A stretch of DNA of 64,000 nt from Hibiscus mutabilis. Its lineage: Eukaryota > Streptophyta > Magnoliopsida > Malvales > Malvaceae. A program made the translations under genes and the position numbers. Position 1 is the first letter of the stretch. Every line of letters begins with the position of its first letter. The stretch is taken from NCBI GenBank assembly GCA_019671005.1, contig CM033723.1, positions 18,801,254 to 18,865,253 of the forward strand, read 5' to 3'. The notes below the pieces were generated by a model that had not been told where the DNA came from, searched no databases, and saw only the letters and a list, made by a program, of their open reading frames with translations. Shown in pieces: positions 45,030-56,972 of the stretch.

Positions 45030-48000
45030 CTCTCTCTTGGATATCCATGAAGATAATGCGGCTCGTTAAAACCTTACTAAGATAAAAACCCAATGTGATA
45101 AAAATTTCTTTAGTGAAAGAAAAAGAGTACACACATCTTTGATACGCATAACATGTTGCCTCATTAAAAACTTTACCAGGAAAACCCTTTGGGACAAAAC
45201 ATGGTTAAGGGAAAAAGAGTACAACGTGTATTTACTCCCCCTCATTAAAACATCACATAAGATCTTTGAATCTTCATAATTCAATATTGAATACTATTTT
45301 TTGAAGATCGTGAGGGATAAAACTTTGGATTAATATGTTTCATTTTTACCATCTTTGATGTATCCTCATTTTGATTGAGATATAAATGTTGCATTATCTC
45401 CACATAAGATAGCTTGTATCTTATCTTGTGAAAGTAAATCACATATCTTCTAAATATGTTGGATCAATAGTCTTAGCCAAACACATTTTTTGCTTGCCTC
45501 ATGCATAACAATTATTTCTACATAATTTGAGTAAACATCGATTAATGTTTGAAGATCTAAAGGTAATGATCTTTGAAGCGTTTAGATGGTATTTTTGGTC
45601 CAACTAATATATGGTGCTTCTAGACCAAGGATTCATTTATCTTTCTTTTGAAGATAAATTTATTCACATGTAACAAACAGTCATTAGGATACTAAATAGA
45701 TATGTTTTATCCATATTGAATCTTCTTTAAGATTCTTTCAGCTTATGTCTATTCATAAATGCATATTTAAGTGCTCAATCTTTAGTTCAGGAGAAAACTC
45801 TATATCAAGTTTCTTTTTCTCAAATACTTTCATTAAATGCTTTGAAAGCTTTTCATGTTTGAAGCTCTTCAAGAGTTCTAATGATATCCAAATTATCATA
45901 ATAAATCTTGATCCAAACTCCTTTATAAAATACATAAGGAAATATGATTATTCTTATTGTATTTCCTCAATTAGTACTCACTAAGGCGATTATACCAAAT
46001 ACTCCAAAATATAAATATTCAAGGGGACATATCTAAATAAATTTTCTTCAAAATTTCCAAATGCTTCTAGCATTTTAAATACGTCAAGGATAACTTTCCT
46101 TTTATAGGGATCCACAAAATGATTAGACTTATATAAAGTATTTCATAACTACCAAAGTAATTGCATCCACCATGAATTAATCAGAATTACTCATAAATCA
46201 TAATCCAAGTCGTATTTACGACTACTTATTTGTGCCTCACTTGCATTACACCTTTAAGTGTTTGGACTGCTGGTCCAAAAACTTCTCTTTTGGAAGTTCA
46301 AAGCGTCTTTCTATATTGGCCAATTCAATATCTATACTTTTGTTAGATTTCTATACATGATCCTCTTTTTGTTTCTTTACTTCTATAGAAATATTGTTTG
46401 GAAAATTGTTGTCGATAGCTTTTCTATTTTGGTCCCATTCATTCTCGTATTGACATAACTTGCCGAGATCTATTTTCAATCTTTATTTCAGGTACCTGAA
46501 ACTCTTCTAGAGTTTTATTAATAGTCATGTCTTGGGTCTCTTCAAAAGAACCGCCTCCAATATATGACCATCTTATACTATTTTCCATTTACGAGAAATT
46601 TTATCATTGGAACCAATTTTAACTATCATGCTTCATGCATGATTTACATTCATTCGCTCTAACATGTAATTCAAATTTAGAGTATTTCAGCTAGTATATG
46701 AGACTTAATTGCTCTTATTAGGTCATAAATATTTCTGGCAGTTGACATGTAATAACATGAACTATCTTATAAACTTTTGGTTCATATACGAGGATCTAGA
46801 TAATGATACTTCATTTTCTTTTATCCAGCTGATTATTATCTCCCCATGATGTTGAGAAAAACATGTCATAAATGATTTTTCAATTAATGTTTAAGAATTT
46901 AAACATGACAGGAGACTTATACTTAATATATATTCTCAACCTTTTTTATTTACCTATTTTGTGCGTTGTAGTGTAGCAATTCAACTATATATCACACAAT
47001 AAAAAATTCTAAAATAGGAAATGTATGGCTTCTGACCAAAAACCAATCATAATGGGGAGTTTATTATAACTCGTTGGCTTGATGCGTATAAGTGCTGCTA
47101 TATGTGAAATACCATGTAGATAATAAATGTTTTATTGTCATAGTTTAGCTATTAAAGAGGAGGCATCCAATCAAAATTTTGCTAAATTGTTTTGTCATAA
47201 TCAATAGGCTTTGTAACAATTATTTTAACTGATATAGCCTAAAATATAAACCCACTAGCTTTTGCAAGACGAATAGTCTAATTGCATAATTTGAATCTTT
47301 TTCTAATCAATCTCATAAACTTTTGGTTGTAAGTTGATAAAACATATGCAGATGCATCTACTAAAATCATGTATAAAATTTCCACATTTGTGGATAAATG
47401 GGCTCATATTTCATTCAGATATGCAAGGCATGCAGTCTCAAATTTAGTACAAGAACTTCAAGTTCTTTTGGTAAGTGAGATCTTAATCATTTCCTTTGAG
47501 AACGAGCAACACAATAACTTCGTGTTCTTTTAGTAAGTGGAATTTAATCAATTCCTTTGAGAACAAGCACCACAAGAACTTCAGGTTCTTTTAATAAACG
47601 CGGATATAAATCTCAATAATTCTCGCATCATTATTGATCAGGATGGTCTAACCGATCATGGAAACTATATATGTGTTTATATATCTTTGAATTTGTAAAC
47701 TTGTAATTCACCATAACATGTGATTCAATCTCATTTGTACATGCGTGGTACAAAGTCTGAAGTAGAAGTTTATTTGAAACTTGATAATACATTGTCCACC
47801 AAAAATTGTTCATTTGAATAGGAATATATTTAGCTCTTTCGGAGCTTTCAGTGAAATTTATTCTTTTGGTAGCTATATATAGCTCTTTTAGAGCTTTTAA
47901 CCGACTTTTTGGCTACCAGAACTTATATTCATATTGGCTTATTTCATATGCCAATTGATAACATATGTTATCTATAATTCCCGAAGGATTATTCTGAGCA

Positions 48001-48240
48001 CTCTTATTGTTCTCTTAAAATTTCCTCTTTTGATGGTGACAATATTATTACCATTAATGATAATTATTACAATATTCACAATTATGCACTTTTTCATAAT
48101 GTGCTTTCTTTCAAGAACTTATTGCTCTTCTAGAGCATCAATATTTTCAGTACTTTGAGATATAGTACTCACATTTTTCTCTTGCATTTAAATGAGAAAA
48201 TATTTCTTATGCTTCAGCTAAGCATAAATCGTCACCATAG
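45030..48240 (-). pseudogene. Highly degraded Ty1/copia gag-pol
   Basis: Minus-strand relics in pol order. 47670-47631 reads IYSFHDRLDHPDQ, the gag-pre-integrase HDRLGHPG motif. 45540-45340 reads EIIVMHEASKKCVWLR and ILCGDNATFISQ, the C-terminal RNase H of copia elements. Stops are frequent throughout and no long frame is left. Together with the LTR at 44802 it is an old, 5'-truncated element. Three short repeats containing ACTTCAxGTTCTTTT occur at 47456-47595. Confidence 0.7.
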
Positions 48241-48244
48241 ATTG

Positions 48245-48513
48245 TATTTGATAAGTAATCATGTTAAACAAAATAAATAACTATCATATATATATAAATA
48301 TAAAACGAAAATAATTATTTTGTAAAGTAAATAACGATAAAGAAAAATAAATTAAAAGATAAATAATTCTCTTCAAGGTTATGAGAATAATTAGAAGATG
48401 ATCTATTCTCTTCAAGGTTTATAAGGAAATCAATAACGTCAAATGAGTTGGACCAACGACGTCCAAATGAGTTGGACTAATATCATCTTTGTAATTTTTG
48501 CAAAAAAAATTTG
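48245..48513. other. Short AT-rich stretch, no gene seen
   Basis: Contains a two-copy imperfect repeat (CAAATGAGTTGGACCAACG, then CAAATGAGTTGGACTAA) at 48438-48480. The end of the old copia relic and the start of the next LTR. Confidence 0.5.
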
Positions 48514-49930
48514 CTTCCTGTAACGCCCTAAATTTGGGCCTAGATGTTAGATGGATCGATTAGATGGTTCGGGAGAGCCAGATTAGGCAATTCGAGTTAG
48601 TTTCAGGAATTAAACCTTAACAAATTATTTTTGGCTAAAATAAAATATATAAAAATTCTAGAAAATAATTAATTAATATTTTAAGTATATTTGTCAATTC
48701 AATTTGAAGGAATTAAATCTGATTTTGGGATATTTTGGTCCGGTGAGTAAAATGTAAAGTTTTCAAAACTATTTTGGTGACTAAATCGTAAAAGGGTCAA
48801 AACTTAGAATCTTCAAGGAGCTAATTAACCAAACTTTTCCATCAGATTTTCCCTTAATTTAGGCTATTTTAAGGGGCTTTTAAATGGTTTTAATATTAAA
48901 ATAAAATAGAATTAATAAAAAGGATTTTAATTACACGATTCATTTTCTCACGTAACTAATTTTGCTCTCAACTTTTCTCTCAACTTTCTCATCATCCAAA
49001 CTATTAATTCTTTTTCAAAATTCTCAGGAATCAATCTCTTTTTATTTCCTACTTGATTTCTTTGATTCCTACAACAAAATTTACTTGGTTTCTTGAAGCT
49101 TTCATCCAATCTTTGCCAATTAAGGGAGAAATCAACAATTAGAGGTGATTTTTTTCTCTCCTCTAATTAAAGGTTCTTTAATGAAATTCTGAAGTTCTTG
49201 ATCCATTACAACTGATTTTTGTTATGGAATTGTGCTTAAAACATGAATATGGTATTTAAATTGAGTTTTGGTGTGAAAATTTTATGAACATTGTTATGGA
49301 TATGTTTTGTATTAAATCTAGTTTATTTAGATCTCTTATAAGATGTGTTTTAATGTTGTAAGAAGAGATTAATTAAAGGAATCCCGAAACTATGTGAATT
49401 GCTAATTTTCTAGGTTGTAAATAGTTAGATTTTGATGTGATCTTGATGTTGTTAGGTTGCTGGAGGAATAAGGAAGTTATAAAGATGTTTTTGGATATTA
49501 ATTGGTGTTGTTAAGATGTTAAAATCAATAGGTTTTGGCTGGGCTTTGTTTAGATAAAGTTTAGTGATGATTTCGGTTGTTTTAGAGAGGCATTTGATGG
49601 TTTTTAATGAGGCGAAGTTGATTTTGTTGGTTGCTGGAAATTAGAGATGCATGGAAGTGCATTAATCGTTTGTTTTTGATTGGGTAAGCATGGGAGTTGG
49701 ATACTTTAGATTTTGAAGAGGTTGCGGAAGCTTCAGAAGCTTGATTCTGTAAAACCTATGTTTGATTTTGATATAACAAATTTTTTAAGGACTAAGTTGT
49801 AAAGGAAAATAAATCTTTAAGTATTCAAAAGTCTCACAAAAGGACAAGGAATTTTTTTCCAAAGTTATAAACTTAAACCCAAAAATTTTTCTAAGTGCTT
49901 CAAGCCAAAAATACACAAATACGCCAAGGC

Positions 49931-50571
49931 GTATCGATACACCCCTTGGTGTTTCGATACGATTTTTAGCTACTAGAATTTGTTTTTACATAGCGTACCG
50001 ATACGGCTTATCCCGTTCTGATACGACCTTCATATTACCTTGAAAATTAGGCCTTGCATTTCGATACGTACAACCCGTTTTGATACGGCCTTCAATCTAG
50101 GCAAACATTTTTAGCTTAGCATTTCGATACGGCTAACACCCGTGTCGATAGGTTTGAAATATGGGTTTAAGAAATTTACACTCGTACCGCTATGGTACAC
50201 TATGTTTCGATACGGTTTGAAATCTGGATTTAAGGAATTTCAAAATGTACCGATACAGTTAACACAGTACCGATACGGTTTGACAAGATCTTTGCATTAA
50301 ATTCTTTCGACCGTTGCTTGTCAGTTATTGGAATCCTCAAACTTTAAATTTCGATTAACCAGTACCGATACGCCCCTATGCGTATTGATACACCTTTTCA
50401 TCTAAGATTCCAGTGAGCAAAATCCATATCGATACGGCCTTGCCGTTTCGATACGCCCCTATTTTAACACTAATACTGTTTCAATACGACTTCACGCGTA
50501 TCAATATGCTTTCCACAATGAATATATTTTTGTTGTAACAGGTATCGATACGGGCCTTTGTGTACCAATAC
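49931..50571 (+). repeat. CGATAC hairpin array, ten pairs (5' LTR)
   Basis: Twenty hexamer sites in ten pairs. First-base positions: 49935/49955, 49999/50019, 50062/50081, 50125/50146, 50188/50208, 50251/50271, 50366/50386, 50430/50449, 50482/50502 and 50546/50566. Within-pair spacing is 19-21 bp. The bases between are often self-complementary (CGGC CTT GCCG at 50434-50445; ACACC CCTT GGTGT at 49939-49952), so each pair is an imperfect hairpin. Pairs recur at about 52-63 bp, with one longer gap. Confidence 0.88.
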
Positions 50572-50669
50572 AGTTGTTCACTAGACTACATTTATTGCGG
50601 GAAAGATGGTCCCCAATGGCTCTATTGATGACTTCAACCACCCAAACGGCTAGAATTTCATTAAGGGGG

Positions 50670-50677
50670 TATAAATA
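50670..50677 (+). promoter_or_regulatory. TATA box of the Sirevirus 5' LTR
   Basis: TATAAATA after GGGGG, about 100 bp downstream of the last CGATAC pair; conserved at 59423-59430 in the other LTR. Confidence 0.75.
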
Positions 50678-51174
50678 CAAGTCTCCAATGCTATAGCAAC
50701 AACTAATGAACCTAGATTGGACAACATTCAAGTACTTAAGCAAAAATCCAACCCTTGAGTTCTTAAGAGTCAAATCCTTGTACCCAACTTGTGTATTTCA
50801 TTGTAATCTTTTATTTCAAGTTTGGGGTTGAGTGTTCTTGTAAATTGGGAAAATACATACCTTGTGAGGATCTTATTATTTTGCCATTTACTTTTCTTGT
50901 ACAAGAGTGAATCTTGATCAAGCTTTGGGTAGAAAGCTTTGATCGGTTGTAATGGTTGCCTCCTTCGCCTAGAAAAGGGGAAGAATTTCATAGTGAAATT
51001 GGTTCAAAATCCTTAGTAAGAAGCTAAGGTAGTGGACGTGGAGCTTGTTAGAAGCTTGAACCACTATAAATCATTATGTCCCATTGTCTATCTTTTCGAT
51101 TTGTTTCAAAAAATTTTAAATTGCCAATTCACCCCCTCTTGGCCACTTTTGGTGTTGATTAATTATCCTAACAA

Positions 51175-51188
51175 TTGATATCAGAGAC
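51175..51188 (+). other. Primer-binding site, mutated
   Basis: TTGATATCAGAGAC just after the LTR; the consensus TTGGTATCAGAGC has one substitution and one insertion. Confidence 0.75.
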
Positions 51189-51259
51189 ACACTCAACCGA
51201 AGGTCTAACATCCGTTGAGGCGATCCTAAAAGGTGATTCAATCAACCAACACTTCAGCC

Positions 51260-52391
51260 ATGGCTTCTACTTCATGCAACCACATGTACGAGTCTCAATC
51301 TATCTCCAAACCACCCTTCTTCAATGGAGACAACGATCCATATTGGAAGAATCGAATGAGGCTATTCATCAAATTCAACGATTATGTTCTCTGGGATGTA
51401 ATCGAAGATGGACCATCTATCCCAATGAAAGAAGAAGGAGGAAGGCGAATTCCCAAGGTCAAGCAAGAAATGACCGATGAAGAAAGAAATAAATTGCAAA
51501 TAAACAGCAAGGCCTTGCACATGCTCTTTTATGCACTTGGACCCGACGAATATTCGAAGATATCCTCATGTACAAGTGCAAAAGAGGTGTGGGACAAGCT
51601 AGAGACCACCTATGAAGGCACCAATGATGTAAAGGAGACCAAGATTGGACTCCTCAATCTAAGCTACGAAAATTTCAAGATGAAGCCCGATGAGAGCGTC
51701 ACCAAGATGTTCAATTGCTTCTCCGTCATTGTAAATGGTCTCAAGGGGTTCGAAGAAGTCATTCCCAAAGACAAGCTTGTTCGAAAGCTCTTATATTCTC
51801 TTCCCGAGTCATGGGATGGGAAGAGGATGGCCATTGTCGAGGCAAAGGACTTGAAGACCTTGAAGTTTGATGCTCTTATGGATTCTCTCCTGACTCATGA
51901 GATCATGAAGCAAGGAAGAGAAGAAAAGAGAAGAAAATAAGGTTGAGAAAAAGGAAGTAGAAAAGAAGAAACTTGGAATTGCTATCAAATCTTCACAAGA
52001 AGAGAGTGATTCAAGTGAGGAGGAAGATGAGGAGTTGGCTATGCTAGCCAAACGATTCACTCGGCTCATGAGATCCAACCGAAGAAGGAAGTTCAATAGA
52101 AGAAAGGATTTCAAGAGTAAGAGCAAGGAAGAAGAAAAGGATCCTATTGTGTGCTACGAATGTAAGAAGCCGAGACACATCAACTATTGTCCTCAACTCA
52201 AGAAGAAGGGCTTCGAGAAGAAAAAGAAGCACAATGCCCATGTAGCCACTTGGAGCGATGTAGAGTTTTCAAGTGATGAGGAGCAAGAAGCTGCTAGCCT
52301 TTGTCTCATGGCCTATGAAGAGGATCCTAAGGTAACCACCAACTCATCTAATGATCTTGATTATGATGAACTATTTGAAGATTATAATTAG
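51260..52391 (+). pseudogene. Sirevirus gag, one frameshift
   Basis: The start chosen is the ATG at 51260 (MASTSCNHMYESQS); an ATG at 51233 is in frame but lies before the conserved part. 51290-51900 is the capsid-like gag core (PPFFNGDNDPYWKNRMRLFI, KEVWDKLETTYEGT). A one-base shift near 51938 breaks the frame. It resumes at about 51945 with an acidic stretch and a zinc knuckle CYECKKPRHINYC (CX2CX4HX3C, one residue short of normal) at 52152-52190, then SSDEEQEAASLCLMAYEE. It packages element RNA. Confidence 0.85.
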
Positions 52392-52900
52392 TTGCAAGAG
52401 GCTTACAATGAATTAGTTTTGAATTATAAAGAATCACTTTTGAAAAAAAGAAAATAATTTTCGATTTGAAAAGTCAAAATAATTCTTTGATCAAAACTAA
52501 TTCGGAACTTGAAGAGAAGGTCAATGATTTACTAGATAATCAAAAATATTTTGAAAAAGAAAATGTTGATCTAAATAACTTTCTTTTCAAGTTAAAAGAT
52601 CATTAGCTCAAGGAGGTAAATGATCTCAAAGCTTCCTTAAACAAGGTTGGGAAACCAAATTTTGAAAAAGGACAATCTTCAAAACCCAACTATGTTGAAA
52701 GGAACTTTGGCAACCACAAACAAAGAGGCTTCCAAAGGACCTCTAAAGGTAAGAGAATTAGAAGTGTTTGGGTTCCTAAGGAACTTGTCACTTCTAACAA
52801 TCTTAAGGCTATTGCATCTTGGATTCCCAAGGGAACCAAGTATTTGGCAGCTAATACTCATGGACCCAAAATGATTTGGGTACCAAAAATCAAGAATTAA
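52392..52900 (+). pseudogene. Gag-pol linker with coiled coil and WxPK repeats
   Basis: After a stop at 52389-52391 the frames continue LQEAYNELVLNYKESLLKK and NSELEEKVNDLLDNQKYFEK, a coiled-coil stretch seen in Sirevirus gag tails. Then come WVPKELV, WIPKGTK and WVPKIKN (52767-52898). Several frameshifts and stops. Confidence 0.7.
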
Positions 52901-52934
52901 TCATTGTTTGTAGGGGGAGCATTGCTACAAAGCC

Positions 52935-55900
52935 AAAGTTTCAAGTGCAAACTCGTGGTTCCTTGATAGTGGATGCTCAAGACATATGACCGACGACAAG
53001 AGTAGATTCGTGGAACTTGAGCTAAAAAGAGGAGGATTGGTGACATTTGGTGACAACTCCAAAGGTCAAGTTGAAGGAATGGGTTCCATTGGTAATCAAT
53101 CCTCCGTACTTATTGAAAATCTTCTATATGTCAATGGTCTTAAACATAATCTTTTAAGCATTAGTCAATTTTGTGACAAAGGTTTCAAAGTTGATTTTGA
53201 TTCTAATGATTGCAAAATTTTAAACACTGAAAAAAATAAAATTGCGCTTGTGGGTCATCACATAGGAAACATATACATGGTGCATCTAGATGACATACAT
53301 ATTTCTCATGCATGTTTTGTTGCAAATGATGAGCATGATTCATGGTTATGGCATAGAAAACTAGGGCATGCGAGCATGAGCGTTTTAGAAAAATTGGTTT
53401 CAAAAGATCTAGTTAGAGGTTTGCCTAAAATAAAGTTTTCAAATGATAAAATTTGTGATGCTTGTGCAAAATACAAACATAAAAGAGTTTCTTTCAAGTC
53501 CATTAATGATGTTTCAACTAGTAGAGTTTTACAATTGATCCATATAGATCTCTTTGGTCCTATTAGAACTACTAGCTTGGGTAGAAAATCATATGCATAT
53601 GTTTTAGTTGATGATTACTCTAGATACATTTGGGTTTTATTCTTAAGTACCAAAGATGAGGCTTTAGAAAAATTCATCACATTTTCAAAAATCACTCAAA
53701 ATGACCTTGGTCAAAATATTTCTCACATTCGAAGTGACCATGGAACCGAATTTCAAAATTTAGGTTTTGAGGATTTTTGTAACTCAAATGGTATTAGCCA
53801 CAATTTTTCAACTCATAGAACACCTCAACAAAATAGGGTTGTTGAAAGGAAAAAATCGAACTTTAGAGGAAATGGCTAAAACCATACTTTGTGAAAATAA
53901 TTTACCAAAATACTTTTGAGCGGAAGCCACTAATACGGCTTGCTATATCATAAATAGAGTAATGATTAGGCCTATTTTAAAGAAAACTCCTTATGAGATT
54001 TTAAAATCCAAAAAGCCTAACATTAGCTATTTTCATCCATTTGGTTGTAAATGTTTTGTTTTAATCAATGGAAAAGATAATCTAGGCAAATTTGATGTTA
54101 AAAGTGATGAAGCTATTTTTCTAGGATATTCTTTAAACTCTAAAGCCTATCGTGTATTTAATAAAAGAATCTTGGTTGTTGAAGAGTCTATTCATGTGGT
54201 TTTCGATGATAACCTCCTTCAGAGGAAGAATTCTTTTGATGATGATGATGTAGGGATTTTTGAAGCCAATGTTGTTGGACAAACATCAAAGGTGGATAAA
54301 GTTCCAACTAAAGAGGAAGAAGCACAAGATCCACCTCTAGAAGCCTTGAGAGACATGAATCTAGAGGAAAAGGAAGTGAGCTACCCAAGAGAGTACAACT
54401 ATGTCAAAGGTGGTGAGATTTTGGGTGATCCATCCAAAGGGGTAACCACTAGATCTTCTCTTAGAAATGTTTGTAATTATGTTGCATTTATCTCATGCAT
54501 TGAGCCTAAAAATATCAAAGAAGCATTAAATGATGATTTTTGGATATTGGCCATGCAAGAAGAGTTAAATCAATTTGAGAGAAGTAAAGTATGGACACTA
54601 GTTGATAGGCCTAAAAATAAATCTACCATAGGAACTAAATGGGTTTATAGAAACAAATTAGATGAGAGTGGTAACATAGTGAGGAACAAGGCTAGACTTG
54701 TTGCTCAAGGTTACACACAAGAAGAGGGAATCAATTTTGATGAAACCTATGCACCCGTAGCTAGAATGGAAGCAATTAGTATGCTTTTAGAATTTGCATG
54801 TTATCACTAATTTAAGCCTTTTTCAAATGAAGTAAAAAGTGCATTTTTAAATGGTTTTAATAATGAAGAAGTATATTTAGAACAACCACAGGTTTTGAAG
54901 ATCCAAATTACCCAAACCATGTTTTTAAACTTTCAAAAGCTTTATATGGTTTGAAATAAGCTCCTAGAGCTTGGTATGAAAGGTTGTCAAGTTTTCTAGT
55001 TGAAAAAGGTTTTGAAAAAAGGAAAGGTGAATATTAATCTCTTCATAAAAAGAAATGACAAAGATATATTAGTAGTTCAAATTTATGTTGATGATATTAT
55101 TTTCGGATCTATTAATGAGTTTCTTTGTCAAGAGTTTGCTAAGTTGATGCAAGGTGAGTTTGAGATGAACATGATGGGGGAGCTTTCATTCTTTTTGGGG
55201 ATCCAAGTTAAACAAAGGAAGGACGACATCTTCATCAATCAAGCTAAGTACATCAAAGACATGCTCAAGAAGTTTGGCTTGGAGAGTGTAAAACCTCAAG
55301 ACACATCAATGAGTTCTTCCACAAAGCTTGACAAAGATGAAGGAGGTAAGTGTGTAGATTTAAAGCTTTACCGCTCTATGATTAGATCTTTGCTTTATCT
55401 TACCGCAAGTAGACCCGACATTATGTTTAGTGTTTGATTATGTGCTAGATTTCAAGCTAGTCCTAGAGAATCACACCTTATAGCCGTTAAGAGAATCTTT
55501 AGGTACCTTAGAGATACACCTTGTTTAGGTCTTTGGTACCCTAGGGAGTCTTCCTTTAACCTACATGCCTTCTCGGATGCGGATTATGGGGGTTGTAAGA
55601 TAGATAGAAAAAGCACATCTGACACATGTCAATTCCTAGGTAGTATGTTCATATCTTGGTTTTCTAAGAAGCAAAATAGTGTAGCATTATCTACCACCGA
55701 AGCCGAATACATATCCGTAGGGAGTTGTTGTGCTCAAGTCCTTTGGATGAAGCAACAACTCTTAGATTATGGAATTGACATAGGAACCATCCCCATTAGG
55801 TGTGACAACACTAGTGCGATTTGTCTCACTAAGAATCCCATCCAATATTCTAGAACCAAACAAAAAGAAATAAGGCATCATTTTATTAGAGATCATGTCT

Positions 55901-56028
55901 TGAAAAATGATGTAGTTCTAGAATATGTAGACACCTTGAACCAGTTAGCGAATATTTTTACTAAACCATTAGACAAAGAGCATTTTTGGTCTCTTAGGAG
56001 AGAGTTAGGTTTAACCAACCTCCCTTGA
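52935..56028 (+). pseudogene. Sirevirus pol: protease, integrase, RT, RNase H
   Basis: Protease active site as WFLDSGCSRHMT (Asp codon at 52965). 53340-53510 is the gag-pre-integrase motif (LWHRKLGHASM). The integrase catalytic triad is visible as IHIDLFGP, IRSDHGTEFQN and VVERK (53540-53850). A frameshift at about 53850 and a stop at 53918 follow. 53962-54810 holds the rest of integrase and the start of RT (WVYRNKLDESGNIVRNKARL, GINFDETYAPVARM). Stops at 54808 and 54957. 55000-55437 holds the YVDD box (VQIYVDDIIFGS). 55645-56028 is RNase H (STTEAEYIS, IFTKPLDKEHF). Enough stops and shifts to be inactive. Confidence 0.92.
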
Positions 56029-56247
56029 TCCTTAGAGCCTCTTTTGGTCTTAAAAATATGCTTAAATTTGTTTGATTGATTGCTTTTGTGTTTTTGTTCC
56101 TATATACATATATGCTTGTTGCTAGGGGGAGTATGCATCTATTTATGCTCATACATGATCTTCTCATATCATTCGCATGCATTTCAATTCGATTAAAATC
56201 AAATTTTTGAGCAACTTGTAGCCAAAATTGACATTTCTGGCACACAC

Positions 56248-56394
56248 ATATCGATACGGTGTTCCGCGTATCGATACAGGTCGTTTACAATTATTTTGAT
56301 ACAGGTTTACCGTACCAGTATGTATAGCGTATCAAAACGACCTCAGAAGCGTTTCAGTACTGGGTTTGATATGCCACGTTGGCGTATCGGTACG
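56248..56394 (+). repeat. Internal CGATAC array upstream of ORF3
   Basis: Four pairs at 56252/56272, 56297/56316, 56333/56355 and 56367/56388 (spacing 19-22 bp). It lies between pol and ORF3, outside either LTR, and is followed by a TATA-like box. Confidence 0.8.
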
Positions 56395-56491
56395 CTTTCA
56401 TGGCTGGGCAGTTTTTAAAGGCTTTAAATGAGGTTTTTCACTCTAATTCAAATACCATCTTTATTTCAAGACCCTAGATAAGAAATTCTCT

Positions 56492-56499
56492 ATAAAAAC
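56492..56499 (+). promoter_or_regulatory. Possible internal promoter for ORF3
   Basis: TATAAAAA in CTCTATAAAAACCTCTC, about 98 bp after the last CGATAC pair, the same order and similar distance as in the LTRs. Inferred from layout only. Confidence 0.45.
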
Positions 56500-56634
56500 C
56501 TCTCAATCCCTCATATTTTCCCACACAACTCTTAAAAATTCTTGAGGGCTTTTAGTTTCTACATCAAACCCAAGCTACAATCATCAAGTTTGTGCATCTA
56601 AATCACTTCATTCATCCTTAATCTCAACTTCAAG

Positions 56635-56969
56635 GTATAAACCCTAACCTTTTTCTTTTTAATTTTCGTACATATATATACACTGTTTTTGTACTATAAT
56701 CATATATTTAGAACCTATATAGTATTGTTTTCAATATTTTTGTATAAACTTTTTCAAATCTAATTTTTTTTATTCGAATATAAAATTATATCGTATAATT
56801 CTTAACACTGTTTTTCAAGTTTTTCTTTACCAAAAATTCTTTTTAAATTTTTATATATTTTAAAACAATATTGTATAAATACTTGACAATACGTTGATTA
56901 TTGGATTACTTTTTAGATCAAATGTATTGATTTATGCATACATCGTTTCTGGTTTGATTTTGTTTTCAG
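56635..56969 (+). other. Possible 5'-UTR intron of ORF3
   Basis: CAAG/GTATAA at 56635 and a T-rich tract ending TTTTCAG at 56969 give a 335-bp AT-rich GT-AG intron, ending three bases before the ORF3 ATG. Confidence 0.45.
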
Positions 56970-56972
56970 ATT

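Larger units (their letters stand above)
49748..51173 (+). mobile_element. 5' LTR of the Sirevirus-like element
   Basis: TGTAAAACC to CCTAACA, the same length as the 3' LTR, with scattered substitutions and compensating small indels. It carries ten CGATAC pairs (49931-50571), then a TATA box at 50670. Confidence 0.92.

Noticed and set aside
49931..50571. CRISPR-like array interpretation of the regular CGATAC repeats
   Set aside because: Units are short palindromes inside plant LTRs, with no conserved long direct repeat, no unique spacers of even length and no cas genes.
51233..51259. Upstream ATG as the Sirevirus gag start
   Set aside because: In frame, but only nine residues before MASTSC, which begins the conserved-looking protein; the choice of start is not certain.
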